Shown here in pieces: positions 1-11,885 of a DNA stretch of 64,000 nucleotides; the stretch's first letter is position 1; each line of letters begins with the position of its first letter. Both the position numbers and the translations under genes were made by a program. Source of the stretch: Pteria penguin (Eukaryota > Mollusca > Bivalvia > Pterioida > Pteriidae); the NCBI GenBank assembly GCA_035048485.1, contig CM068585.1, positions 52,892,910-52,956,909 on the forward strand. Direction: 5' to 3'. A model generated the notes under the pieces. That model did not search any database, was not told the DNA's origin, and was given only the letters and a program-made list of their open reading frames with translations.

Positions 1-1582
1 ATTATATAATTCTATCTCTGACTTCCTCTTAAACCGGTTTTGAAAATCTTTTTAATGACCGCAGTGCTTTTTGTTAAAAGAAAGATAAAGCAAAGATTAT
101 TGATATTGGATCTTTGTATTTCTTTTGTTGTGCATTTTAATTTATTAACCTAGCAAATAAGAGACTAGGAAGCAGATCTGGTGTAGTCTCACGCTAAAGA
201 TCTAATGGAATCCCCATTCCCCCAAATGACAGTAATAATAGATAAAGGAATTAAAACTGACTTCTTTTTTCATTTTAGCATAAACCTGAATGTTTCTGTC
301 CACCTCTGTGTGAAACAAAATAAAATTCCTTTTTAGATATCGCAGTTTGATAGGACTACATGTTGCGATTTATTACGATTTATTAAGTTAAAGGCTTTTA
401 AAAAGTAATTATATGTAAGATCTAAAATAGCAGCTGACAATAGAATTAAGTTTCTAGTCCGACCAGAAACATTTAGTCCATAAAAAGATATGAAAGTAAA
501 AGAAATGCTGATGTAATGTCACTTATGATAGGGTACTCGGTTCATAAACCTTAAAATATATAGTGAAAAATAAGATTCATAAATAAGGCACAGATGTGTG
601 TTCCTAGTAAAATGATTTTAAATCCCTCTTGCACATTTTTAGCATTGGATATTTGTGGAGTTATCATATTAGTTTCCCTTCCAAATTTCCAAATAGTGAC
701 GGCAAATATGAGTGTTATATTTGTTTCGGAAACAAGAAAAAAGCCGCGGAAAGCATTTTGACGTGACGTCATAGGAAAACGGTTTTTTTTCCTTTTCGTT
801 ATATTAAACTATTAATTGACATAGGCTTTAATTAGTTCATGAAATAAATATACATACCTTCAAATGGAAAAACTGTGATTGATGTTTACACTACTTCTTT
901 ATTAGAAATTCCATTTAGAGTTTGTAATAATTTTGCCGTCAAGCACTTACAAGCGTTTAAATTTCCCAACTAGGAACGAGAATTTTTAGGGTAGATTATG
1001 CAAGCATGTAATAATTATCTGGTACTATGTAAGCTGTATGGTGGGATTTAAATTTCCGATAGACACATCACCATAAGTATACGCTTGTAAGAAAGACAAT
1101 CCATGGATTTTATAAGCAACTGTGGTGATTGGTTGGTAAGAGTTGACTGTGGTATTGTATGTGTGTTTTGATCTTGCTTTCATTTTCGTTCCTGTCATGT
1201 TGTTGGTATATGATTATTATATACGCCCATAACTTGGCAGATACAAAAGGGAAGGGGAGTTTTCAATCTGTGTCAATCTTTCAAAGTCATGTAAAGGTTT
1301 ATCAGTAATTAAATTACACAAATGTAGAAAATAACCAGGACATTTTTCTTATTATATATTTATATTATATATCAATGTTTTGTAATGACAGCGCTATCAG
1401 AGATATGGCAGGAAATTCTCATTCACATGAATGTCGTTTAATTTTATTGATAACAGTAGGAACAAGGGTAGCTCTGTTCCTTGCGAATAAGCTTTGTGCT
1501 ATTTTCTTACATTTTCTAAGGTTGAAGTTAGAGTAAAATATATTGAAAGGCAGCTACTGCGTTTACAAAAATTAAAATGAAA
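1..1582. other. AT-rich non-coding DNA, no gene seen
   Basis: I see no exon with supported splice sites, no RNA gene and no clear repeat here. Short open frames are scattered and have low-complexity or random composition. Confidence 0.6.
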
Positions 1583-1603
1583 ACACACACACACACACAC
1601 ACA

Positions 1604-1672
<69 letters not shown>
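1583..1672. repeat. (CA)n microsatellite
   Basis: Nearly pure CA dinucleotide tract of about 90 bases with one interruption (CACTCA) near 1603. Confidence 0.97.
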
Positions 1673-1676
<4 letters not shown>

Positions 1677-2083
1677 GCCGTGTTAAAACAGAGGTGAAAT
1701 CGGGTGCCATGGAAGACTAAGCATCCCCTGCCGACCGGTCACACTAGTCTTTATTCCATAAGTGTATGCGAAATAGTGTTATTCAGTCACTGGCGTAGGA
1801 AATGGCACATGTGTATGTATGTAAAATTCGCAATTATAATATTTCAATGTGATTCTTAAGACCTTTCTGATTTCGTGTATTTTCTTGTTTCCTCATATTT
1901 GTAAGGATAGTATGGTTCCATTGGAAATGTGACTATTACGTTGCGTAAAGCAGTCAATTTGTATAAACTGCATATGTAATTATGACCTATTAGAGTATTG
2001 TGTTTTACTTAGTTTTCTTCAAGATATATTAAAGATTAATAAATATTTTAGATAAACTGTATATGGCAACTAGTAAGCTCATG

Positions 2084-2084
2084 C

Positions 2085-2120
<36 letters not shown>

Positions 2121-2250
2121 CATTATTATTATTATTATTATTATTATTGTTATTATTATTATTATTTTTTTTTTTTTTATCATCGTCATCATCATCATCA
2201 TCATCATCATCGTCATCATCATTATTATTATAATTATTATTATTATTATT
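2084..2250. repeat. (ATT)n / (ATC)n compound microsatellite
   Basis: ATT trinucleotide tract, then a T run, then ATC repeats with CGTC variants, then ATT again. The reverse-strand Asn/Asp-rich open frame over it is only translated repeat. Confidence 0.95.
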
Positions 2251-2638
2251 TGGAGAGTGGAAAGCTTTGTATGTGTGTCTTTGTGTGTGGCGTAAATAAT
2301 TGGTAATAGTTATCAATGGGCTGACGTCTGAAGATAGCATCCTTACCTTCCGTTTAAAATATCTATAGCTTGAGAATTACGATTCAGCGAAAAAGATGAA
2401 AAAAATGTTTTGTGTGCCTCGCCCATAAAGAAAAAGTAAGAGAAATAAATACATTAAAGGTAAAAAGCAACATGAACTATTAGGTCGCTAAAAGTAATTG
2501 ACTGAAAAGGGCATTACGGATCAGCTAAAATAATCAAGGGATTAAAGAAAATCTAAGTAACAGTCAGTGTCCGAAATTGTTCAACCACTTGACCTTTATC
2601 AAGTGGAAACAATAATAACAAAATCTTTCACTGAAATT

Positions 2639-2835
2639 CCATGCCGGTGTCCTGTCTTCCGGATGAGACAGTAAATACGGAGGCTCCGTGTCGTGGTATG
2701 CATGGCACGTTTAAGATCCCTCACTGTTTCGGGTGGGTCCGTTGCAAAGGTCAAATTTTGTATGCCCCGCATCAGGCAGATACCGTCACCATATACGTGA
2801 AATATTCGTGGTGTGACGTTAAACAAAAGTCGGTC
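2639..2835 (+). repeat. SINE body and tail without tRNA head
   Basis: Matches the body of the complete copy at 55168-55441: the stretch after GTCCTGTCTT, the GATCCCTCACTG region, GCATCAGGCAGATACCGTCACC and the end GTGTGACGTTAAACAAAA. The tRNA-like 5' head is absent. Open frames on both strands here are not genes. Confidence 0.85.
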
Positions 2836-3057
2836 TATTCAGTGAAATTCATATCTGCAGGTTAAATTAGCCCAAGGCAAAGTGGACTTATTGTGGTACT
2901 TACACAAAAATACAAATACATGTATATATACAGATATTACATAAAAACATATAAGATTTGAAAGAATAACATTCAATTGGTATACTTGCAACTTGTTGAC
3001 TGGAATAATGTATGCAAATGATATTTGTGTCATTGTGAGCATTACCCGCCTAAACGA

Positions 3058-3061
3058 TCTT
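3058..3061. other. Target-site duplication TCTT, left
   Basis: TCTT directly precedes the TG of the 5' LTR. The same four bases follow the CA of the 3' LTR at 12541-12544. Confidence 0.85.
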
Positions 3062-3716
3062 TGTAAGATAGCCATCTTATACCGCCATCTTATACTGATA
3101 TTGGATACACCTATATACCGATATTGGATACACCTAGATCCGCCGGCCAGTGGGCATATGTCGTATACACCTGGATCCGCCGGACAACGGACATACCATT
3201 CCCACGAATATATACTTAAATATGTTGTCTTAAACTTTTCACTAGAGCCCCAAAACTACCTAGAGCTACAAATTATGATGGAACACATCGTTCTCACGAG
3301 TGGACATGTTATTTTAAAACATGTCACTGATCGTTCCCACGAGTAGACATGTTATCTTTAACTTGTCACTGGGGTGGATTCCGTATATAAGCCCCAATGG
3401 TCATTAGGCAGGGCAGATCCCGATTTGGACCGAAACCACTGCACTCGACCAGCACGTAAGAGATTTTGGCTTGAGGATCTCGCTCTCTATTGACTTTATT
3501 TTCTCTTTGTAAAATTAGTCTCTTGATGTAAATTTGAAAACGTTATCGATTCATTTAATACTAAGTTGTAACCATTTAATCTAGAGTGAATCTAGTCTAT
3601 TAAAAGTCAATCTATGTAAGTTGTTGTTATTCATTTAAAGTTAACTTCACTTTGGTTTGTCTTTTGTTAATTAAGTTTAATCACCAGACTCCTATAAAGA
3701 ACCGTATTATCTAACA
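3062..3716 (+). repeat. 5' LTR
   Basis: Starts TG and ends CA, 655 bp, matching 11886-12540 at a constant offset of 8824 with no indels. Its left part has short internal repeats (GCCATCTTATAC twice; CCGATATTGGATACACC-like units twice; GATCCGCCGG twice). A TATA-like box TATATAA lies near 3384, followed by the likely R region. Confidence 0.96.
3380..3395 (+). promoter_or_regulatory. TATA-like core promoter inside the LTR
   Basis: CCGTATATAAGCCCC is the only strong TATA-type motif in the LTR and is kept in both copies. Transcription would start some 25-35 bases downstream. This is inferred from motif and position. Confidence 0.55.
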
Positions 3717-3732
3717 TATACGTATTCTATTT

Positions 3733-3749
3733 TGGTGCCGTGACCTGGA
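3733..3749 (+). other. Primer-binding-site candidate
   Basis: TGGTGCCGTGACCTGG begins with TGG, complementary to a tRNA CCA end, 16 bases after the LTR. The priming tRNA was not identified. Confidence 0.6.
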
Positions 3750-3855
3750 TAGGACTTTGGTGGAAAAGAAACCGCTGAAAAGTAAGTTGACTTTGTGTTT
3801 TCCTTTGATTTTTAATATACACAGGCTTATTATCTTGTTATAATTATTAATTAAA

Positions 3856-4743
3856 ATGGCAGAGGCACATGAATTGATAAATGCATTGGGTCATCAGATG
3901 CAGGGATTTCAACAAGGGTTACATGCTATTAGTAAGGGTCAAATAAGATGGGAAGTAGATACCTATAGAGGGGAAAAGTCAAAGTTTCGTGAGTGGATAA
4001 AGGAAATCCAAAAATATGCCACTATGAACAATTTAGAGGACTCAGAAATGTTAGGGCTCGCATATCAAACGACAAAAGGTACCCTTAACGACTTTATTGG
4101 GAAGGTGTTTAGGACGCAGGGGTATACGTGGAATAGACTTAAAAGCGAACTAGCTGTTAGGTACGCGGAGGTTAGTGACAAGCAACATGCGCAGGTCTTG
4201 TTACGAAACTTAAAACAAAAGAAAAACGAAGAGTTGGCGGCCTTTGGCGATCGGATAATGGAACTTGCAGGGATCGCTTATGAAGATCTCACAGAGATTG
4301 GAACTCGTGAGAATTTGGTCAGCTTCTTTACGGACAGAATTCTATATGACTACTTGAAGGTTAAGGTCATGAGGGAGAATCCTCGAGACTTGCAACAGGC
4401 TATTATTATAGCCATGACGGAAGAAAACTTCCGAAAGAGGGTCAGTTTAAAGACCGGGAACCCCAGTTTCAGTAAGGAGAATTTTCCTATAAATGTAGAA
4501 GGTCATGTCCCTATGGAAATTGATCATTCTCGGCCCCAGCGAAGGTCCAGTACTTGGTGTTCTTATTGTAAACGTAACAATCACAGTACGGCGAACTGCC
4601 GCCGTAGACACAAAGTAAATGAAGTCTCTGGTAATCAAGGGACTCAGAACCCACATGCAGAGTACGTGTGTTATTTCTGTAAAAAGAAAGGTCACATCAA
4701 GCGTGATTGTTTTGCCTATCAGAATCAACAGGGAAACGAGTAG
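3856..4743 (+). CDS. gag: Gag-like protein with two CCHC zinc knuckles
   Basis: An intact 295-residue frame starting AAAATGG. The front two thirds read as a retrotransposon Gag capsid region, with Trp-anchored and basic helices around residues 30-160. Near the C-terminus are two zinc knuckles of the C-X2-C-X4-H-X4-C type, at about residues 234-247 and 272-285, typical of nucleocapsids that bind the element's RNA. It stops at 4741-4743, just before the pol frame, which is offset by one base. It is the only large gene of the element with no break. Function follows from family and position. Confidence 0.9.
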   Translation: MAEAHELINALGHQMQGFQQGLHAISKGQIRWEVDTYRGEKSKFREWIKEIQKYATMNNLEDSEMLGLAYQTTKGTLNDFIGKVFRTQGYTWNRLKSELAVRYAEVSDKQHAQVLLRNLKQKKNEELAAFGDRIMELAGIAYEDLTEIGTRENLVSFFTDRILYDYLKVKVMRENPRDLQQAIIIAMTEENFRKRVSLKTGNPSFSKENFPINVEGHVPMEIDHSRPQRRSSTWCSYCKRNNHSTANCRRRHKVNEVSGNQGTQNPHAEYVCYFCKKKGHIKRDCFAYQNQQGNE

Positions 4744-4756
4744 ATGCCCCTTCTGA

Positions 4757-7700
4757 AAAGACCAACGGGGGAGGCGTAAAAGAAAGGTCACAAATAGACG
4801 AGTAATTAAATTGGCGGGCAGTCCAAACTCATGTTTAATTAAAATAGGAAAACAAAAATATAGATCTTTAGTTGACACGGGTGCAGAAGTGTCATTAATT
4901 CATAGGCGCGTATTTGAAAGGATTAAGGACCCCCCTAAGTTGTTTAAACGTAATATTTCACTCCAATCTGTAAATGGAGAAGAATTAAAAATAGATGGAT
5001 TAATCAATTTAGAGATAATTATTGGAGGAAATAAAATTGTTCAGGCATTCTATGTTACCCCAATTATGAATAGAAATGTTATATTGGGAAGGGACTTTCT
5101 TACAACTCATGACGCTCGCATTTATTTTGATTTAGGTTCTATGCGCATTGGAAAAAGTTATGTTCCTCTAGAGGAGGATATTCATATCAGTAGTTTAGTT
5201 CTTTTGAATAAGAAAGTTAAAATTAAGCCAAACACTGTTACCATATGCATGACAAAAACAAAACAATATATTCCTGTTGGTGAAATGGTCGAAATATCTC
5301 CTTCTAACAAGGGTTTCGTTGATTCAGAACCTTACTTAGTAACACAACCTTCTGTATTGACTCTGAATGACAGACAACACATACCTGTTATGTTGACAAA
5401 TATGACTGGCAAAACGCTACAATTAAGGCGCGGAACTGTAGTCGGGAAAATAGAGACTGTAGGTGACAGGGTTAATGAAGTTTCTGAAGTATACAACCGG
5501 TCGACTTTTGACAAATTCGACTTGGCCGACATCAATGCTGACGACCAATTTCGTGAACAGATTGAACAATTGGTAATTGATAATAGAGACATTTTTGCCA
5601 AGACGGACAGTGAATTAGGGCGCAGTAAGACAGTCAAAATGACGATCGACACAGGTGACCACACACCCATAAAGTTAAGACCGTATCGCGTACCACTACA
5701 ACACCGGAAGACCGTCGATCGCGCAATCCATGAGATGTTAGACGCTAATATAATCAACCGTTCGCAATCCCCCTGGGCTTTTCCATTAGTGATAGTGTCG
5801 AAAAAGGACGGCTCCTCACGTATGTGTGTTGACTTTAGAAAACTGAATAAAATAACTAAACCTATTTCATACCCACTCCCTTTGATAGACGATATTTTGG
5901 CTACATTAGGTGATGCTAAGTACTTTAGTAAATTAGACTTGAAATCTGGGTATTGGCAGGTAGCCATGGACCCTAAGGATAAAGAAAAAACAGCTTTTAC
6001 TTGTCATAAAGGTTTGTTTCAGTTCAACGTGTTACCTTTCGGATTAATGGGAAGTCCCGGTGTATTTCAACAATTAATGTCAATTGTTTTGGAGGGATAT
6101 GATGATTTCAGTCTTGCTTATTTAGATGATGTGATAATTTGGTCAAAATCGGAAAAAGAACACCTATTGCACATTCAAAAAGTATTTGACAGACTAAAAC
6201 AGCATAACTAAAAATTAAAACTAAAGAAATGTTCATTTTTTGAAAAAGAAACTGATTATTTGGGGTTTGTCATAAACAAAAATGAGATAAGACCAGACCC
6301 GGAGAAGGTGAAGGCCATTCGAACCCTTCCAGCCCCCACTAGTGTTAAGGAGGTCAGAAGTTTTATAGGCATGTGTAGCTATTATCGTAGGTTCATCCCA
6401 AATTTTTCCAAAATAGCCGAGCCTTTGATCGCTTTGACCAGAAAATATTCACGTTTCAGTTGGGATTCGAACTGTCAGAATGCATTTGACTTTCTTAAAG
6501 ATAGCTTAACGGTGGTTCCCTTATTAGCATACCCCGATGTAAACAAACCGTATACCTTGTATACTGACGCGAGCGACACGTGTATCGGAGCGTGTCTGAC
6601 GCAACCGTGCGATGATTCAACAGGGGAAATCCCCAACGTGGTCAATAAAAATCCTATCTATTACCTGAGCCATAAACTTAGTCATACTCAATGTAGATGG
6701 TCAACGGTCGAGAAGGAGGCTTATGCTATCAATTATAGCCTCCAGCGCTTAGATACGTACTTACACAACGAGAAATTTACGATCAAAACAGACCATAAGC
6801 CGCTACAATACCTCCTAGAGACACCCATGCAAAATAAAAAGATACAATTATGGGCGATGAATTTGATGGCTTATGACTGTAATGTAGAGTATATCTCGGG
6901 CAGAGATAATACTTGTGCGGACTTGCTATCTAGGATACCTACCCACTGTAACCATACTCCGGACGGAGATGAGAAGGCTACACATATAGACGTACATAGG
7001 AATACGTTTGAGGTAGGTGCGTTGAATTCGAACCACTTCAATCCTAGGGAGTTTGCAAGTTGCGTGGTGGACGAAACGGACATAGAGAAACCTGACGTAC
7101 CGGAAGTACAAAATGTAAGCATGGCACAAGAGCAAGACAAAGATGAAAGTGCCGCCAAGCTAAAAACTCAAATTAAATTTGGTGATGCTCTGTCATCGGA
7201 CTTAAAGAGATACATAGTCGATGATGATGTCTTGTATTATGTTTCACATCTTGATGACGATCCTGTTTTACGTTTGTACATTCCCTCTCACATGAGAGAA
7301 CAGGTACTGAGGCAATATCATGATGATATGGGCCATTTTGGTGTGGAAAGGTCATTTTTCAACATAAAAACCAAATATTATTGGCCTGGGTTATACAAAC
7401 ACCTTAATGACTACATTAAGAAGTGTGTCACATGTCAAACAAGAAATTTGACAAAGGTCAAGGCTCCACTAATGGCTACGGACATTCCTCCGTATGCCTT
7501 GGCCAAGGTCGGACTCGATTTATCGGGACCATATCCTTCATCACTGTCGGGAAATAAATATATTGTCGCTTTTGTCGATCTCTACTCAGGTTATCCGGAA
7601 GCCTTTGCGGTAAAAGACAAAACAGCAGACACTACAGTTAATCTAATGATTAATGAAATATTTCCACGATACGGGTCTGTGCTTCAACTAGTAACGGACA

Positions 7701-8673
7701 ACGGGACAGAAAACGTTAATCAGAAAATGAAAGACACATTAGGAACTTTGAACATTCACCATGTAACAACCTCTTATTACCATCCTCAAGGCAATGCCAA
7801 GGTCGAACGTTTTCATCGAACTTTACATGACGTAATGTCTAAATTATTACGTGACGAACATTCAGTTTGAGACCTATACTTAAATCAAACTCTGGCTCGG
7901 TTTAGTATTAGTGACTCTACTAAATTCTCTCCTTTCTTTCTCCTATATAACCGTGATGTAATTCTTCCACTTGATAACATACTAAAACCAAGAAGAAAAT
8001 ACCTCGGTGAAGACGAAAACAAGGTCGCCTTACAAATTCAACATCAAGCTTTCCGTGCTGTCTACAGAAACCTGAAAAAGGCTAAGAAAGCACAAGCCAA
8101 GTACGCTGACCGTAATGCCAAGGACACACCCTTTAAAGTAGGAGACCCCGTGTCCGAAACTTTGACCGAAAGAACAAATTTGATGTGAGGTGGCGGCCGC
8201 ACTTTCGCATCATAGAGCAAACAACTCCGGTAAGTTTCAATATTAAAAATCAGTTGACGGGGGGCATAACCAAGGCCCATGCAGAACAGCTCCGTATGGC
8301 ACACATCGATGAATGGGAAATACCTCAAGACGCGGCCGGAAATAGAGTACGCCGTGCACAATGCGTGGTGCCACCAAAAGATCAATCTTCTGAGGCTGAG
8401 TCGATGGATTTGAACTCAAGACCAGATCACGAGGAAACGTTAGCCCGTATGGCCGATCGACTTCGGCAGGAACGGGACGATTCTGAGGAGGAAGACAACA
8501 TTCCTCTTCAGGAACTAAGAGATCGCATAAGGCAAAGGCGGTCTCGTCAGGAAGAAAAACCAGAAGAAGAAGAAATTACCTCGTCATCGGAGGCAGATGT
8601 CGCGACTAACACCGGGGACGGGATGTACATGGAGATAGACGGGGTTGAAACGCCTGTCATCTCCGAGTGGTAA
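4757..8673 (+). pseudogene. pol: Pol: aspartic protease, RT, RNase H, integrase (broken)
   Basis: The open frame begins after a TGA at 4754-4756 and has no early ATG, so expression through recoding near the gag stop is likely. Order seen: protease with the DTG triad residue set at 4874-4882; reverse transcriptase with YLDD at 6119-6130; RNase H with the TDAS motif near 6560; integrase with an HHCC zinc finger around 7320-7440 and D, D, E residues near 7516, 7700 and 7803. Breaks: TAA at 6209-6211 inside RT, TGA at 7868-7870 inside integrase, and a frame change near 8150-8160, after which reading continues to 8673. The tail is Glu/Arg-rich and strongly charged. No chromodomain is evident. The rest of the order matches intact Ty3/Gypsy pol, so this is an inactive copy of a once complete gene. 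Confidence 0.9.
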
Positions 8674-8800
8674 ATGCATGTTTACTAATCGGCAACTAAC
8701 CTTGTTAGTATCTACGGGTAGTGGATAAGGGAATGTATTTCCCTGAGCCGTATATCATTTGGTAAACAATTTTAAATGTATGTATATACTTCATTCCAGC

Positions 8801-9037
8801 ATGGACGCTGTAAGAATTGAGGCAACGGTTACTAAACAACTTGTCCTGATGGAGATTAGAGCCCTAAACAGGCACACGTCAGGATGCTCATCATGCGAGG
8901 GACATAATATCCGTCCCTCATCAGTGAACCCATTCCGAGACATGATAGTGGAGCTCGGGAGGGTCTATGGGTACAAAACAATGGCCCTCCACATGCTAGC
9001 AGAGGACCACATCCGGAACTGGCGGTGTGCCGATTAA
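8801..9037 (+). CDS. Small extra ORF between pol and env
   Basis: About 78 residues from ATG at 8801 to a stop at 9035-9037, in the gap where some retroviruses and errantiviruses carry accessory genes. The product is mixed in composition, with a CSSC pair near the middle, and is not low complexity. I recognise no family. It is open although the flanking pol and env are broken, which may mean selection or chance over this length. The open frame extends upstream to 8759 without another ATG. Confidence 0.35.
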   Translation: MDAVRIEATVTKQLVLMEIRALNRHTSGCSSCEGHNIRPSSVNPFRDMIVELGRVYGYKTMALHMLAEDHIRNWRCAD

Positions 9038-9312
9038 CTCGGCACCAACCATCACTCCTGGACGCCTTCCGGATGTTGATGGACTTGTTAAGCCTAATTC
9101 CTAGCAGCACCCCTTTGTAGTCATCCCTCGTAGCACCCTCCCCCTTGCTTAATTATTTTAAAGAGCTCAACCATCCTATCGCGTAATACATACTTAATTA
9201 TAATGTAAGGTCTTAAATAAATTAAACAAATTTTTATTGCTAGGTCATAAGAAAATTAAATAAATTAATAAATCAATTCGTGATTTAATGAAGCTGTTCT
9301 CATCTCTCGTAG

Positions 9313-11196
9313 ATGTGGAATCGACTATACGTAGTTCTCGTGTTGCTGCCAGTGACCATGTCCTCTATTATACTCCGACAGAACACCATCTTTCAAAAAC
9401 TTGATGTGGTATCGACGACTAACGCCAGGTGGTAAGTAACTTTTGTGATAGACTTTCAAACTTTTGAAGATTTTCTACAACGAATGGACACGGCTTCAGA
9501 CAACACATGTTTCGCCATTCTCGCATTAAACAAACATTATAATAACACCGGCACAATACCATACTTGAAAGTGTCGGAAGGATTACTTCAAGAAATTCAA
9601 ACACTACAAGACAGGCATGACGGAATTAAAGCACAGTACAAAGATATCATATCGGTGACCCGCAACAGACAAGCACTAATACCTATTATAGGTAAAGCGT
9701 TAAGCTTTCTATTCGGGACTGTGTCAGAAAGTGACCTCAGTACTATACGTTCTAATGTCAAGAAGTTGTCACGGAATCAACAAACCATAACCCATGTAGT
9801 TAAAGAAAGTTTAACTATTATTAACAATACTAGAGCTCATGTTATTGAAAACAGACAAGTAATTAACAGTTTAATGGTTTCACTATCTGAAATTACGCAG
9901 AAAATGAGTTCCATGCAAGTTAAATTAGAGAAACAAATTATGACATTAGAATATTTTACAACAGCAGTAAACCAAATTCATTTAAATCTAAACGAACTTC
10001 GACAAGTAACGAATCAAGCAAACTTCTATATAGAGACTTTGCTGCTACAGTGAAACATGCTCAGTTTAGGACATCTTAGTCCGTCAATTATTACTCCGTC
10101 AAATTTACGATCTACTCTATTAGATATAAAGGGCAGGTTACCGCCAACACTTCATTTATCACATGATCCGCAGGAGGACCTATGGAAATATTATAAATTC
10201 TTAACTTGTGCTACTGTAATTGAAAACAAGAAGGCGTACGTTGTAATGTCACTACCTCTAGTTAATATCAATGACGAGTTCGAAATATATCGCGTTCATA
10301 GTTTACCTATTGTAATGCCTAATGAGGTTGGGAATATCTCTCAGAAAGTTACCATAACTGCGAATTATGCAATTGAAAGTGATTATTTAGCAATTAATCC
10401 CGAACGGACCCGTTTCATGTTATTAAATCAGGAAGATGCAACACGGTGCATCTCGCAATCTTTAAAATTTTGTGGACTTAAAAATCCTATTTTCCCAGTA
10501 AACCTAATTTATCCCAATGCTGATCTACCAATGGCAAGGTATATCGCTGACGGATGCTATGCTATTACGACCCGGAAACACATTGCATTTTCACAGGTCT
10601 GTAAACATACATCACAAACAAAACCACTTCATATTAAACCCCCATTGGGAATTGTAAAACTTAAACGGTTTTGCTTTGCATCTAGTGAATCTATATTGTT
10701 GCCTGCATACTTTCACGAGGAAAGTCATTATAATGTTTCAGGCCTACTGGAAAAGTTTGATCTGCACTTTAATATTTCGAAAATTCAATTTTGGGAGCCT
10801 GTGAAGCGCTCTATGCGTAACCTTACCTTACCTGAATTGCCAAAAGCTTTAGAAACCATTCAAAAATTGCCTCTTGACACATTTATTCAAACGTTAAATG
10901 ACCTTAAACCAATTGAAGAAGAATTTGTGTTTCCTAGTTGGGCTAATGCATTTATCACTTTTATATGGGCTTTTGTAATTGGGCTTGTTGTTTTTCTGTG
11001 TTGTAAATATAGATGTAAGAATAAATTTTTGAGAGCCTGTTGTCGTAAAGGAAAACGCAAAAGCTCAGCTGATGTATTAGAGTATAATGATACGAAAAAG
11101 CACTTATCTGATACTTTAACTAATCATGAATTAAGTTTAATAGATAAATCTAAAGCCACCAATAGGTCACCCAATGCCCCGCCCATGCCATTATAG
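9313..11196 (+). pseudogene. env: Envelope-like glycoprotein, errantivirus/baculovirus F type (broken)
   Basis: One reading frame runs from ATG 9313 to a stop at 11194-11196, interrupted by TAA at 9433-9435 and TGA at 10051-10053. The N-terminus has a hydrophobic leader typical of a signal peptide. Around 9690-9740 lies the hydrophobic Gly/Phe-rich segment with a following acidic turn that marks the fusion-peptide region of baculovirus F-like envelopes. Next comes a long heptad-type helical stretch (9740-10040). A cysteine-bearing ectodomain follows, and near 10940-11010 a transmembrane segment and a Cys/Lys-rich cytoplasmic tail. Such proteins mediate membrane fusion in errantiviruses. This copy is interrupted and should not make one. 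Identity is inferred from signature, order and position. Confidence 0.8.
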
Positions 11197-11302
11197 CAAA
11201 AGAGACAGGATGTCAAAGATGGTCAAAACAAAATCGCTATGTATCCAGTGCTGCAAGTTACGCCAGCAACATCTTAACTAAGGGATCTATTTACTAGGGT
11301 TG

Positions 11303-11320
11303 AGAGCGAGACGACGCTCT
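11303..11320 (+). other. Hairpin 1, AGACGA loop
   Basis: AGAGCG / CGCTCT form a perfect 6-bp stem around the loop AGACGA, followed directly by TTGCC. It is the first of three related hairpins downstream of env. Confidence 0.75.
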
Positions 11321-11378
11321 TTGCCCACAGAAGATTTGAACTATGAACTTGTGCTGCGAATATGAACTGATTGGGTCG

Positions 11379-11396
11379 AGAACGAGACGACGCTCT
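11379..11396 (+). other. Hairpin 2, AGACGA loop
   Basis: AGAACG / CGCTCT pair with one A-C mismatch around the same AGACGA loop, again followed by TTGCC. The roughly 28 bases after it resemble those after hairpin 1, ending CTATGAAC. Confidence 0.7.
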
Positions 11397-11433
11397 TTGC
11401 CCATACAAAATTTCAGCTATGAACATTCCGTCT

Positions 11434-11451
11434 GGGGTGAGACGACACCCC
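11434..11451 (+). other. Hairpin 3, AGACGA loop
   Basis: GGGGTG / CACCCC form a perfect 6-bp stem around AGACGA and are followed by TTGCC. Both stem arms differ from hairpin 1 but stay complementary. Confidence 0.75.
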
Positions 11452-11875
11452 TTGCCATTTTGCGAGATTGTACCTTTTCATGTACACGTAACAACACAAT
11501 ATTCGACGTTTCTTGCCAAAAAAAAAAAATTAATTCGACAACAGATTGGATGAGGAAACACCCCGATGAAGATTCAATTCTAACGCGGTGTGCCGATCCG
11601 TTGTAGTGTTTTTATTAGAGAGGACTGTGCTAATGGGTCATAATAAAACCCGTCCTTCTCTAAAGTACACATAGTGCTTTATACAGTGGTTATATGGTGT
11701 TTTAATCTATAATTGTTGATGATAAATGTATGAATTTTAATGTTTTATATATAGACAATGAATCTCGTGCTGTGACGACGCCAGCATCCATGGAGCAGAC
11801 GTCACTTCCTGGAGATGGGTGTCGAAACACCATGAAGGAACATATAGAAATCTACTTCGTATATTTCTAGTGGTT

Positions 11876-11885
11876 GTGGGAGGAG
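11876..11885 (+). other. Polypurine tract
   Basis: GTGGGAGGAG directly abuts the 3' LTR, the position where plus-strand synthesis is primed in LTR elements. Confidence 0.7.

Noticed and set aside
2029..2340. Asn/Asp-rich open frame on the minus strand
   Set aside because: It is a translated ATT/ATC microsatellite without splice or start support.
2599..3075. Overlapping open frames on both strands
   Set aside because: They fall in a SINE body and the LTR edge and have no protein family features.
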